Positions 24,395 to 36,073 of a DNA stretch of 64,000 nucleotides are shown piece after piece. A program made the translations under genes and the position numbers. Under the pieces are notes generated by a model. It was given only the letters and a program-made list of their open reading frames with translations, was not told the DNA's origin and did not search any database. Origin of the DNA: Primulina eburnea (Eukaryota; Streptophyta; Magnoliopsida; Lamiales; Gesneriaceae); assembly GCF_022965805.1 (NCBI RefSeq), contig NC_133104.1, positions 36,500,682 to 36,564,681 on the forward strand. The letters run 5' to 3'. Numbering within the stretch: the first letter of the stretch is position 1; every line of letters begins with the position of its first letter.

Positions 24395-27070
24395 TGAAAC
24401 GGACCTTACTTTTTAATTTTGAAATTCTACTAATTTTTTTATATCTATTAATTCGAAAATCACCATTTATAAATAACTTATCATTTTCATAAATCAAAAT
24501 AATTTAACCATTTGAATCTCAAGTGCATAAAATCTCTAAAATTGTTTATTACCAAAAATTCAACTTCTACCTTTAACATGATCAAAATTAACTTCAAAAT
24601 AAAGCATAAAATCTCTAATAACATCCTTAACAAAATCTTTTAAACTTTTCCTCTCAATCTAGTGCGGAAATAAATGTTCCTTGGGAATGTACTGTCTACT
24701 CGATCTACTCAAACATCAGCGCCTCCCTCAATATCATCATCACCTGCAACATTCAAATCTAATGAGTCTAATGACTCAGCATGTTCTAAACATGAGTAGC
24801 AAATAATACATATATAAGCACATGCATTAAAACATACTTTTATCTAAAATAACTTTTAAGCATAAATAAATCATATATCGTAAAATTATAAAATCGTACC
24901 TTTATCATTTTGGGTGAAGTTTGATCCTTGAAAGTAACTAGTCTTTTATTCTCTGGTCGACTAATCAATCTTAGCTCACCATAGATCATGGGGACGAACA
25001 CTAGGCACCGCCATGGAAATACGATCGTCAGGCTCCCTCTGGAACCTTGTCCTGTAAACGGGCTCCATCTGGTGTCTTTCTCTCACGACATTCTCATAAA
25101 ATTGTAAGTTCACCGTTCTTTCATAAAACGGATCCCCCATATTCTCTATATCCTTTATCACAGTCAATTCACATCACTCAAAATATTTTTCTTTTTCCTT
25201 CTTAACATAAAATCATGACTTTCCAAAAGTAGTAGTTTAACATTAAAAATTGCACAGCTTACCGTAAATCATGAAGTTCCATTTTTTTTTTATCAAAATC
25301 ATCATTTTATATCATTTATCATGCGTTATGATCCTTCGGAATGCTGACAAGAATTTTCGTAGTACCCAGGTGTAAAATGATTGTTATGCCCCTAGACGTA
25401 AAATTTCTCGTTTTGACTTTAATTATTTGGTTGACTCTAAACCATCCAAATAATTATTTAAGCTTAAATTAAATTTTAGATATTTTATTTGACGTAAATT
25501 GGAAGATTTTGATTTAATTATTTAATTACTAATTCGTAAAGCGTTTTATTCTCGAATTAATTTAAACTTCAATATTTTCTTTTCCAAATTTAAACGTAGA
25601 CTTTTTATACCTAAAATACCCTCGTGAACCATGACTCCACCCCTTAGGACCATTGTTCGACCCTTTTTTTCTAGCTATAATTTGAACCCTACCTTATTTC
25701 CTCGAGCCATCTTGCATTTTTCTCGAGCCACACTCGAGCCACCTCGAGCCAATATCTGACCAGACCTCCTAGGGACCCAACCAAACCCCCATGAACCCGC
25801 ACGAGCCCTCCAGCCCATGCGAGAATCCCTTGCAAGCAGAACAAGAGCCGCGTGCTTTCCTGAAGCTTTGATCGAGCCACTAAGCACCAGCCCCTGACCT
25901 TACCCTAGACCATCCTCCCTAGACCCTACTGGACCATGCCAGACCCCAGCAAGCCCAGCCGCGCACCATCCTTCAGCAGCTGCCCCCACGCGTGGGCTCT
26001 TCCCCTATCGGCTGTACAACAGTCCTAGCCACTAGCACGACTCCCTTCCCAAGCCCAGGCTGAGCCGCAAGTCCCATTTCCCCTTTGCTGCACCCTTACA
26101 ACTCGAGAAGTCGTGAAAAGCCTAGGACTCCTCTTAGCTAGCCAAGCTCGATTTCCAGCCTCGTTTCCACATTAAATCGTCCTTGTTCTATCCATAAAAC
26201 ATCCTAGATTGGCACTGTACTCGTTGGAAATCATAACATGATCATATGCACATAAAAATCTTCAAAACTTTGAAAATAATCATCAAAACGATAAGCAATT
26301 CGAACACCAACATTTTTCATGCAAAAATACATCAAACATGCCTATAATAGTTTGAATGATGTGTCAAAAGGTTTATAAAACGTACATTTGCGTTTAAAAT
26401 GCTCGAATCCACGATCGTCGGCGAGGGGCACGAAAAGGGACGAATGGACAATGAAGTACACTAGCTTTCTCCTCTTTGAATTTTTCCAAAATATGATGCA
26501 CTGTGTGTGTGGTGTTTCGGCTGATAGGTGTCTCCAAGACCTAGCTTTTTATTTTAATTAATAGATTTTAATTTACATGTTAAAGGGCTTAGATTTTTGG
26601 CTTTCAAAGTATAGAAGCAATTGAGCATACTCAATTTAGTTAAATTGGACCCAATAACACTTATTTAATTGAAAAATAAAAATTTATAAAATTTAGTTTT
26701 TAAAAATAATGCATTTGATATTTTAAATGTCCCTTGTTTGCTCAAAACTGGCTTCCTGGATAAAATCGAGCTCGTCTCGTAAAATGATTTAAATTCTAAC
26801 ATTTTAGAAAAATTTAATCATTTTAATCATATTTTGAAGCATTGAAAATATTTAATGAAAAATATTTATTTTTATCTCCGTCGTTCCCGGGCTCTTAGCC
26901 TGTTATCGAATATTCGGTTAAAATCTACAATTTCATGAAACAATGACATATAATCATTTAATCATATCATATGCCTCAACTAAGCATTTAAAACCAATTA
27001 AATAAAACAATTATATAATTTAATTCATTTGCATGCATGTGATTTACGTATGTTGGTTTTGGATGTTACA
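24395..27070 (-). mobile_element. Solo LTR, TSD AGATC, nested in an older repeat
   Basis: A perfect 5-bp duplication AGATC flanks it (24390-24394 and 27071-27075). On the minus strand it begins TGTAACATCCAAAAC and ends GGTCCGTTTCA, so it has TG...CA ends. The 2676-bp interior has no retroviral-type ORF. It contains a GC-rich stretch at about 25680-26150 with repeated CTCGAGCCA words. Short ORFs in that stretch are compositional. Confidence 0.85.
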
Positions 27071-27075
27071 AGATC

Positions 27076-27640
27076 ATATACGATATCATCACCCATATGC
27101 GGAAGATGAATCCCCGAATGCAATGCACTGAATCATATATGCCTCGCCACTACGCTCAATCTTGTCACTTGATTACTCTCATGGATCCGATAAATGAGTC
27201 AAAGTATAACACTAGCACGTAAAAAAGACTCAGTGTTGTCTCAGGTCGTAAGAATTAATGTTGTACAACCATAACCATGGACTTATCTACTCGATAAATG
27301 ATAACCACTTTTAAAAACCGAGTGAGGTTCTTCAGTGAACTCATGAGCATCCTCATCTGTATGTTTGAATATCTCTATGTCCCTACCAATGAAATGTGTT
27401 ACATAACACCACTTATGTTAATTTCGTACTCGAGCGAGTTTTATCTTCTTTTAGACGGTTGAATTGACTAGACATGCTTATAATATACAGTAACTTATAT
27501 GTGTTTCATGATCACTATCATACGTACAACCTCATATGTGTTGTATTATAATATAACACATACTCTAATACAAAATTCCAAATTTAAGATAAAATTACGA
27601 ATTTGAAATTGTAATATAACAAACTCTCCAAACTAAAAAA
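27076..27640. repeat. Older dispersed repeat, right part (interrupted)
   Basis: This is the continuation of the repeat at 23717-24389 across the nested solo LTR. No coding content is visible, and the outer end before the NPC2 promoter is not defined. Confidence 0.4.
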
Positions 27641-28029
27641 AAAAAATACAAACGTAAATGAAAATGAGATAAGATTTAAATAAATGCATGCAAATTGGGT
27701 TAAATGACAAAACATGTCATGATACGTGGAAGTAAACAAGACCAAATATCTTTGCCACGTGTTATTTTAGATTAGGTTTTTTGTAATATATATTCCAGAT
27801 TATAAATAAAAGTATAAAAAGAGAAGGAAATTCAAATCTTTTTCAAGAAAGATTATATGTCTTTTATTTGGGGAAAAAATTATAATTTTTCTTTTTATGC
27901 TTAAAAAATGTTTAAAATTGTAATTTGTAAAAGGTAAAAGCATAATAGCATGAGTTCAGTGAACCATACAAACTATAAAGTATCCTCTTCCTCAAAGTAA
28001 ATCTTACTTGCAAAATCAAGATTTCATCC
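27641..28029 (+). promoter_or_regulatory. NPC2 promoter: G-box and TATA
   Basis: A CACGTG core (CCACGTGT, 27755-27762) is a good G-box/ABRE. A TATA-like string TATAAATAAA lies at 27801-27810, about 220 bases before the start codon, leaving room for a 5' UTR. G-boxes of this form bind bZIP/bHLH factors; any abscisic-acid or phosphate response is an inference. Confidence 0.55.
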
Positions 28030-30858
28030 ATGGCGAAAACCTCCACAGCCGCGGCTACCTTCATCATCATCCTCCTCCTCACCGCCTCCCGCCCGTATCG
28101 TACCTCCGCCGCCAGCCCAATAAAGACGGTGGTGATACTGGTAATGGAGAACCGCTCATTCGACCACATGCTCGGATGGATGAAGAAGCTCAACCCTGAA
28201 ATCAATGGCGTTGATGGTTCTGAAACCAACCCTCTCAACACAAATGATCCGAATTCATCCAAGATTTTCTTTGGGAATAAATCCCATTTCGTAGACCCTG
28301 ATCCGGGCCACTCATTTCAAGCTATTAGAGAACAGATTTTTGGATCAAATGGCACTTCTGTTAACACACCCCCCATGAATGGGTTTGCTCAGCAAGCTTT
28401 ATCCATGGATCCTAACATGCCACAGAGTGTCATGAATGGATTTTGTCCTGAAAAGGTTACTCTTTTCATTAATTTTTTGTCTGTTTTTTGGTTCTATATT
28501 TGTTGTCTTTGCTTGAAAATACACCTGTCGGAGAACAGGCAGTTGGTTTTTGTATGAATTTTTTTTAAAAAAATTTCATGTCGGCATTTATGTTTTGTGG
28601 CAATAATTTATTTAAAGCTTTAAAGTTAGGCCGAAGTTGCAGCTTTTAATGATCTGCATTAGACCATGATGTCACTTTTTCGTTAATTTGCCATTTCTTT
28701 AAGCTTAATGGGCATAGACCTGTTGTTATGTTGTTTTTTGTCCCATTCTCTTCTGTATAAAAATATCTTTCACACTGAATATCTTAGTGGAATGCATATT
28801 TTTGTTCAATTGATAAAGGGTGGACGAGAATGAATTTAATGTTGATTTTTTTAATATTTAGAAACATTAAATATGAAATTTCAAATTTTTAAAATTCTGC
28901 TCTCAGGTTGCTGTGTACGAGTCTTTGGTGTCTGAATTTGCAGTGGTGGATAGGTGGTTTGCATCCGTTCCGGCTTCGACCCAACCAAACCGTCTATACG
29001 TTCATTCGGGCACTTCCCATGGCGCCACGTCAAACGTGCCTGCACAGCTCGCCAAAGGATTCCCGCAACGAACCATTTTTGAGGATCTTGATGATGCCGG
29101 GATATCATTTGGAATATACTTCCAAAACATTCCAGCCACTCTCTTTTACAGAAACTTGAGAAAACTCAAATATTTTACGAAGTTTCATCCCTATGACTTG
29201 ACGTTCAAGAAGGATGCTAAAAATGGAAAATTACCGGGCTACGTTGTTATCGAGCAACGATACACAGATTCAAAGATCGAGCCTGCTAACGATGATCATC
29301 CATCACATGATGTGTATCAGGGGCAGATGTTTGTGAAGGAGGTGTATGAGACAATTAGGGGCAGTCCTCAGTGGAATGAAACTCTGTTTGTGATTACATA
29401 TGATGAACATGGAGGATTCTATGATCATGTTCCAACGCCGAATCGTGGGATTCCGAACCCCGATGGGATCGTGGGGCCTGAACCATTTTTGTTCAATTTT
29501 GACAGATTGGGAGTTAGAGTTCCTGCCATCCTTATTTCTCCTTGGATTGAAAAGGGCACTGGTGAGTTTAATATCTTTTTCGTTATTACTAGTTCTAAGG
29601 TGATTCTTTATTCGAAAAGTATTCTAGATGGGATTCTCGTGGTATGAATCATTGATTTAATGCAGCAGATGCGAATATGGCCCATCCTACTTGCGAAAAA
29701 AATCCCGTTCTTGTTGCAGCTCTTTAATGAATTTATTGGATCATGAACTGATGAAACATAGGAAATCAGGTCGAAGAATGAACTAATTACTCGAGAATAT
29801 ACTAGAAATTTGATTATTAACTTGTTATGGCCATTCATTAGCATAATAAATATGGTAGTTGGTGCAAAATTATGGATCATTAATAGATGAAACATAGGAA
29901 ATTGGGTTGAAAAATGAATAAATTAATCAAGAATCTACTGGAAATTTGATTGTTAACTTGTCCTCATCTGATGTAACATCACGGCCATTCATTGTCATAA
30001 TAAGTAAGGTCGTTGAAGTTTGAAAATGGTGACGCTGATTGTGATTTTCAGTTTTGATCATGGAAAGTGATCTTCTTCACCATCATCTTTGGCATCATAA
30101 ACAAAAAGGAGATAAGAAGAAGAAGAAGTAAAAAAGCAAAATATCCTCCCTTATTCTTTACATTACGTCAGTCAACATTTGACAGAACAGTCTTCTAAAT
30201 ATGCATGATGAAACTCTTATACGTGTTCATATTTGTGTTTCTCTAGTTTTGGAAGTCTTACACTCAGATTATTATCATAATGGTACAGTTGTTCATGGTC
30301 CCAACGGCTCTCCTTACCCGACTTCGGAATACGAGCATTCTTCTATTCCGGCTACAGTCAGGAAGATATTTAACTTGTCATCGCCTCCTCTAACGAAGAG
30401 AGAAAAATGGGCTGGCACATTTGAAGGCATTTTGAACAAGCGCAGTACTCCAAGAACGGATTGTGCAGGTTACTAAATGATTAGCTTCATTACAACTTTA
30501 AATTTCTGAAATTGGCTCTAAATTTTCTCACAGTTGCTGTTTTGATACTCTTTTTTACGTAGAGAAACTTCCCACTCCAGTTAAGATCAGGCAAGGAGAT
30601 GCAAATGAAGATGCCAAAGTAAGTGAATTTCAGCAGGAACTGATACAACTAGCAGCTGTGTTGAGAGGAGATGATATACTGACGAGCAATCTTGGGAATT
30701 TTGGGAAAGAAATGACGGTTAGAGAAGCGAAAAAATACATGGAAGACTCTGTCCAAAGCTTCTTCGAAGCAGGATTTGCAGCTGCAATGATGGGAGTTGA
30801 TGAAGAACAAATTGTGAAAATGAGGCCCTCCCTTTCGACAAGATTGTCGAAGCCTTGA
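28030..30858 (+). CDS. NPC2: Non-specific phospholipase C, NPC2 type, 4 exons
   Basis: Secreted-pathway phosphoesterase that cleaves the headgroup of phospholipids such as phosphatidylcholine to give diacylglycerol. Exons: 28030-28455, 28907-29561, 30289-30468, 30563-30858, all with GT-AG borders; spliced length 518 aa, close to the family's usual size. An N-terminal signal peptide (hydrophobic run FIIILLL, residues 11-17, cut around residue 28) is followed by the family motif ENRSFDH (40-46), [24 protein letters not shown] (180-185) and [13 protein letters not shown] (308-320), which hold catalytic and metal-site residues. The wording [22 protein letters not shown] and VHGPNGSP is closer to NPC2 than to NPC1. 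The reading frame is intact. The neighbouring C2-domain gene is convergent, only about 190 bp away stop to stop. Confidence 0.95.
29738..30015. repeat. 136-bp tandem duplication in NPC2 intron 2
   Basis: Two diverged copies begin GGATCATGAACTGATGAAAC (29738) and GGATCATTAATAGATGAAAC (29874) and run on through TTTGATTNTTAACTTGT. They enlarge intron 2 to 727 bp without touching the splice sites. Confidence 0.8.
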
Positions 30859-31051
30859 ACTGATTTATTCTCTCATCAACAGAAGTAACTTCCAGTCATG
30901 TAATATATGGAATTGAAACACAATATATATAGATGTGTAAAACATGAGCTTCTGAGATTCGGAGAAGGTTATTGAACGCAAATGATCTTGTTTCTTGATA
31001 TGTAATCGAGTCAACATATTAGAAACATAACCATTAAATGATAAATTTTTG

Positions 31052-32269
31052 CTAGAAAAATGCCCTGCTGCCATAAAATACCCTGGAACCATCTTTTCTG
31101 TTGTCGTCGGGCTCTACGTTTTCATTCGGATTCTGAACCGAATCGCCATGTTCATCAGCTTGAGGCTTATTTAAGTCCATTGGAAGCTTCATATTTGCCA
31201 GAGACTCTGTAAATTGCTGCATGCTCCTCATATACATATCAACTATCTGTTGCTGCATGGCGGACTCCTCGGCCTCAAGCTTAATATTGCTTGCTATTTT
31301 CACTGCATGTTTGTTCCTTTCTATGTTGCTTTCCACGTCTTTACTGGAAAAGTTAAGCTTGTTTCCAAATTGGGAATCGTCATTCTTCTTCAAAATAGAA
31401 GTTTCTGCTTTGATTGATCCATTCTCATCCAACGAAGTCGAATAATCACTGAACACTTGACTTCTTTTCTCCATTGTATGAAGACCTGAGTTTTGGATAC
31501 TTCCATCAGGTGATGTTGAAGCCGAATGATACCCCTCAGACGAGTTGCCAGCCATTTCATAGTCGTCGATAAGCACATCTGACGCAGCCCCAAGGCAAAG
31601 GAACAAGCCATCCGCCTTTAAAAGGCTTCCATTTTTAGCCAAATCAAAATACTCTGCAACCATCTGCTGATTTTCATCAACTACATTTATGTCAGGAAAT
31701 TCTATCCTCGAGTAATCTTCCGAAATCTTTTTATCCACTAAAAGTTCAGAAGTGGTAGAAGAATCAGCAACTGAATCAGCGAAAGGAACTGACATTAGAT
31801 TCAGCGGAGTGTTTGCATTTAAGGAAAGCGAAAGTTTGATGGTACCCGCAGGGGAATGAAACAGATCAGTTGAAGAAAGATCGAAATCTTGAGTCACTTT
31901 TCCTTTACCCAAAACAGAAGAAATTGGGACGAGAGCAAATCCAAGAAGCTGATCGTCCATGAAATTCTTGGCTCTACTAAGCATCCATATCTCACATTTG
32001 AGCACAGCATTCCTTATGTTGATTTTCATGATCAAATCCTCGTTGAATTCTGGGTTCTTGCCGCCTCCATTGATGATCCTGGTAGAGAGAACATCATCAG
32101 GATTGTATGTGAGGGAGAATTTTGCATAAACATCTTGGTTGTCGTATATGCATATGTTGTGAATGTTTCTTGCATGATGAACATGGATTTCAAGAATACC
32201 CGAAAAGGATGGTTCAGATTCTGGGTCCGATATCTGGTTGTAGGTGAATCGAGTGGTTTCCATGTTCAT
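31052..32269 (-). CDS. C2-domain protein, intronless
   Basis: 405 residues. Residues 22-150 form a C2 domain (GILEIHVHHARNIHN, DNQDVYAKFSL, KNPEFNEDL, LLGFALVPIS), a calcium- and/or phospholipid-binding fold. The stretch after it is acidic, serine-rich and probably disordered, with a short helical segment (QQQIVDMYMRSMQQFTESLA, about 338-357) and a polar tail rich in D/N/E. It resembles single-C2 plant proteins of unknown role. In the calcium loops only some aspartates are visible (YDNQD, DDQ), so calcium binding is uncertain. The first ATG is chosen; a second Met lies two residues later. There is no intron, and the frame is open from start to stop. The family assignment is good; the function is not known from sequence. 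Confidence 0.88.
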   Translation of the reverse strand: MNMETTRFTYNQISDPESEPSFSGILEIHVHHARNIHNICIYDNQDVYAKFSLTYNPDDVLSTRIINGGGKNPEFNEDLIMKINIRNAVLKCEIWMLSRAKNFMDDQLLGFALVPISSVLGKGKVTQDFDLSSTDLFHSPAGTIKLSLSLNANTPLNLMSVPFADSVADSSTTSELLVDKKISEDYSRIEFPDINVVDENQQMVAEYFDLAKNGSLLKADGLFLCLGAASDVLIDDYEMAGNSSEGYHSASTSPDGSIQNSGLHTMEKRSQVFSDYSTSLDENGSIKAETSILKKNDDSQFGNKLNFSSKDVESNIERNKHAVKIASNIKLEAEESAMQQQIVDMYMRSMQQFTESLANMKLPMDLNKPQADEHGDSVQNPNENVEPDDNRKDGSRVFYGSRAFF

Positions 32270-33661
32270 TTGATGCAGATTCTATGAACTTCAAGATTCG
32301 ATCAGGTGATGATTTTGGTCAAGAAACAGAGTTGATACGGCAAACAAAATGCAAGAAAACCAAAACATCAACTTGGCTTGAAACAAACAACGTAGGAATA
32401 GAACGCAAAATAGGTAGCTGTTCTTTTTATTCACTCACACTAGGCAAATTGTATTCATAATATGTATGTATGAAAATCAAAAAAGCTCGAGACCATCTAT
32501 ATTTAGTTTGTGATTTAAGAACACAAGGTTTTCCATGGATAGCAAATTCAATTTGCTCAAATATTTTGAAGATAATTTACTTAGTGGTAGGTGAGAAATA
32601 ATGGAAAATCAAGAACATGATGATGACATAGTATATTTAGTTAGGTAAAGATGGTGGTTTTGCTTTGCTTGAAAATGCAGCGTGTTCCACTTTCTTTCTG
32701 ATGAAAACTTGTCCCACTAAAGACAATGGAGGCCCCCATCAAACGAGAATTCAAAGTCCCATGATTATTGTTCCCACTACTCTAGGCAACATGCCAAATG
32801 CCTATTTCTAAATTAATTATAGTTCGGTTCAAACTACCATCAAACGAAAAAGCTAACAAGTGAAAAATATTTATGAAATTTCATTTTCTATCAACGAAAT
32901 GAAATAAAAGTACAAGTTCAATCAAAGAATACATCCAAATGAGTCTCAACATTTAAATGGTTCTAAATTTTCAATTAGTTTACCGTTACGTGCTACTCAA
33001 ATGTTTAAATATCACGGCGCGGTCGAAAGCATGCATCCATACGTTGAAAGCTTGCTTTGACAGTGTAAAGAAGTCTAATTTTAATCATGTAAAGATAAAT
33101 ATTGAATGTTTAAATGGACAATGGACAACTAAATCTTGGTGACATAGCAGAAAATTTTGGAATAAAGTTAAAAATCTAGTGTTTCCATGTCACACAAAGA
33201 AAGGCGCACACACATATCCTGCAGAGTGCCTGGATCAAGACCATGTAAGGTTTTTGTTCTACCCTATGCTGCTGATTTTTTTTGGGCTGCAGCCTCGTCG
33301 GCTGCTTCGCTAAATCGCAAATTTTAAGACATAATAACTCTGACATATAGCCTAAAATTATTAAAACGGTTGCTATAACTTCCGTTTTTTTGCGAGGCCT
33401 CGACATACTTTCATTTTATAAATTAGTCCTCGTGTCAGATTTTCATGCTAAAATATTTCTACTTTCAAAAAAATTTATTTCTGAACTCTCCATTGCAATT
33501 AATATGTACATTAAATTAGACTTTGTTTTAATTTTTTTTACATTAAAATTTTAATTAAATAAGAACCTCTCCCGATTTTCGCTCCGCTATCACCATCAAC
33601 ATTCTTCTTCTCCTTCCATTAATTCTTCCGATCATCTTCACTCCAAAGGCGGCCACTTCTT
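32270..33661. other. Intergenic, including the promoter of the C2 gene
   Basis: No supported gene. The first few hundred bases should hold the minus-strand promoter and 5' UTR of the C2-domain gene; I cannot point to a clear TATA box. The rest is AT-rich. Confidence 0.4.
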
Positions 33662-35139
33662 TGTGGGTCCCAGACTTATACAACATTATTCTTATTTGTA
33701 CAATTTATTTAATTAATTACAGGAGTACAATTATAATATGACGATCCATAACTTAGATATAATAAGTTACAAATTCTAGACTAGATAAAATAACAAACAA
33801 GATCCCTCTATAATATTTTTCACTTTTCTAGTTCATCTGGTTCAGGCTCTAATACTCCGATATCTGACATTTACAATAATAGAAAGGATAACAGATGTTA
33901 AATCTTTTAGAACTTTGCGAGAACATAAATTTTTCTTAATTAATATAAAATGTAGAACTATAACATATCAGTATAATAATTCAATATGTTATATAAATGA
34001 GAGGAAAACGGTAAATTGTTATAATTCAAAGTGAGGTCAACAAAAACACAATAATTGCACTGGTTTCTAGATATTGTATGCTAGAGAGGTGGCTTCCACC
34101 AACCTTCGATATAGTACTTTTCTCACATATTTAAATATGATTTATATAATGTATCGTTTACGATCCAATGTGAACTCAAATTTCCGGACCGAAGTCATTT
34201 TATTCAAATTAACCATATACTCGGGTTGACAACCGGTTATTCATTGGACTCACATTGTGGTTCAACGTTACGTTGTCCAGTTGACTCAATTTATGGTACG
34301 ATTATCGTTGTCCAGGGCTCCAATTAATAATCTGTCATCCATTTATTTGCAGTAGTTTATGAATTATTGAAAATCAATAACATTCTCGCAATATCAAACA
34401 TGCAATACGATATGACTAATATAATGTGACATTTCAATATGATGAAATATCTAAGAATGATATGATTTAAATTTTATCGTAAATACCAGGCCGAATGTCA
34501 AAAAGCTATATAGAAATTTTTTTTTGTAATAAAACATCACCTGAATAGCTTACTAAATAGCATGCTTTCTTCGTCTGATTGCTTCAATAACCATAAAATA
34601 ATAATTTTTGTGATGTTATCTGTGTTAGTCTCGCATTTAACACTTGACTCCTTAAATTCTATTTCTCGTAGAAAATCAAGTTCAATATTTTTTTGAATTA
34701 AAACAAAAATTCCTAACAAATCAGAATTTTTTTCAAAAAATCATGAAACTTGTAAAATAGGTCGGAAATGACTCCGATAACTTTCAGAAACTAGAATTTT
34801 TGAACTCCTGTGGCGCCAAGGAAATGACATGTGGCCGGTCTTAGGCCATGTTTTTCTAGTAGCTATGTCTTGTTGAGTTCTATATAATTTTTTTCAAAAT
34901 TCCTAGTTGATTTTGCTCAGAATGCGTATTTTCAAAAATGATTTTCAAGGGTTTTTGGTTGCTGCTAAAAGGTTATTTCCGATATAGCCAAAACCTAAAA
35001 TCAGTGCAAAAAATTTCGGATATAGCCAAAGTTGAAAAATGATGTGGCCCGTGGAGGACACGTTCACCTTTTCGGTGCATGGATGCGCTCGAGCGACCAC
35101 GTGCATGCGGAATTTTTAGGGTTAAACCTCTGTGTTACA
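33662..35139 (-). mobile_element. Possible LTR remnant, minus orientation
   Basis: On the minus strand it begins TGTAACACAGAGG and ends GGGACCCACA, echoing the solo LTRs at 21334 and 24395. A GC-rich pair (GATGCGCTCGAGCG, CACGTGCATGCGG) lies about 40-60 bases from the proposed start. The flanking pentamers do not match properly (TTCTT and TCTTA), so this is tentative. Confidence 0.35.
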
Positions 35140-35186
35140 TCTTACAACTTTTGTATACAAAATGTTTTAAAATTCTAAGTCGATGC

Positions 35187-35648
35187 TGTTGGGGAAAACC
35201 CATAAACCGCAGAATCCATCACGTTTAAATCATTAAGAATATGACTGAAAACTTAAGCGGAAGCGTACCTGAAGCCATAATTCTGAATTGTTTAGAACGT
35301 GTCTTGATCTTCCAGATCTACGCGCTCTTTCCTTGAGAGAATCCTTTAGTTTTCTCTTCAGATCTATTTTCTTAATGGGGGGGAGAATAGTGAAAGTGAC
35401 AACGCGAGATCTGGGGACCATGACCCTTATTTATAGATAATATCTTCTGATATTTCCGTTTTAACCCATCATAAAAACAGAAATTACACTTATGTCTCTA
35501 CACATTAAAGGCCCACAACCCATCAGATACATTAAAGCCCAATAACCCGAAACATTAATTGATCACTTTATTTTGGACTTAACTTAATAGACAACCCACA
35601 CACATAATTATTCACATATAAGCCCATATAAATAAAATTGATCTAACA
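35187..35648 (-). repeat. 3' LTR of the copia element
   Basis: Starts TGTTGGGGAAAACCC and ends TGATCTAACA. It is nearly identical to 41241-41702; visible differences are at the GATCT/GAAAT site, GGGGGGG/GGGAGGG, CCGTTT/CCGCTT and AAGCCC/AAGACC. Confidence 0.95.
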
Positions 35649-36073
35649 ATCTCCCACTTGGGCTATATGTGCAACCTTATAATTATGTTTGTGAAAATAA
35701 CCTTATGAGCTCAAAATTGTTGTCATTCCGAAATGTATCTATAACCAATCCGGTCCATCAATCACATCAACATAGGATCAAAGCAGTCTTCGCTACACTC
35801 AAGGTAACTCGACCCATCAATGGTCACATATGCCAACACAACTGAATGACAAGGATCATGAAGTGGATGTGTAGCATGGAAATTTCATGCAATGTGACCG
35901 TAACATGCCTATTTCCAACTGGTCCTCCCTTTAACCTTATTGAGATCAAACTTTAAATCATAATCAGAGTGTGACTTAACTTGAAATTTATTTCTGCAGA
36001 AAATAAATTTACATAACTGTAACTGAAAATGTCTACAACTGAAAAAAAAAGCATTTAAAATAACAAACTCCCA

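Noticed and set aside
25675..25887. Two overlapping 63-70 aa minus-strand ORFs
   Set aside because: They fall in a GC-rich part of a solo LTR, overlap in two frames and show no motif.
31214..32287. Plus-strand ORFs up to 132 aa
   Set aside because: Antisense to the C2-domain CDS, with no recognisable features.
33662..35139. Calling this a definite solo LTR
   Set aside because: Ends look right, but the flanking pentamers do not match, so it is listed only as a possible remnant.
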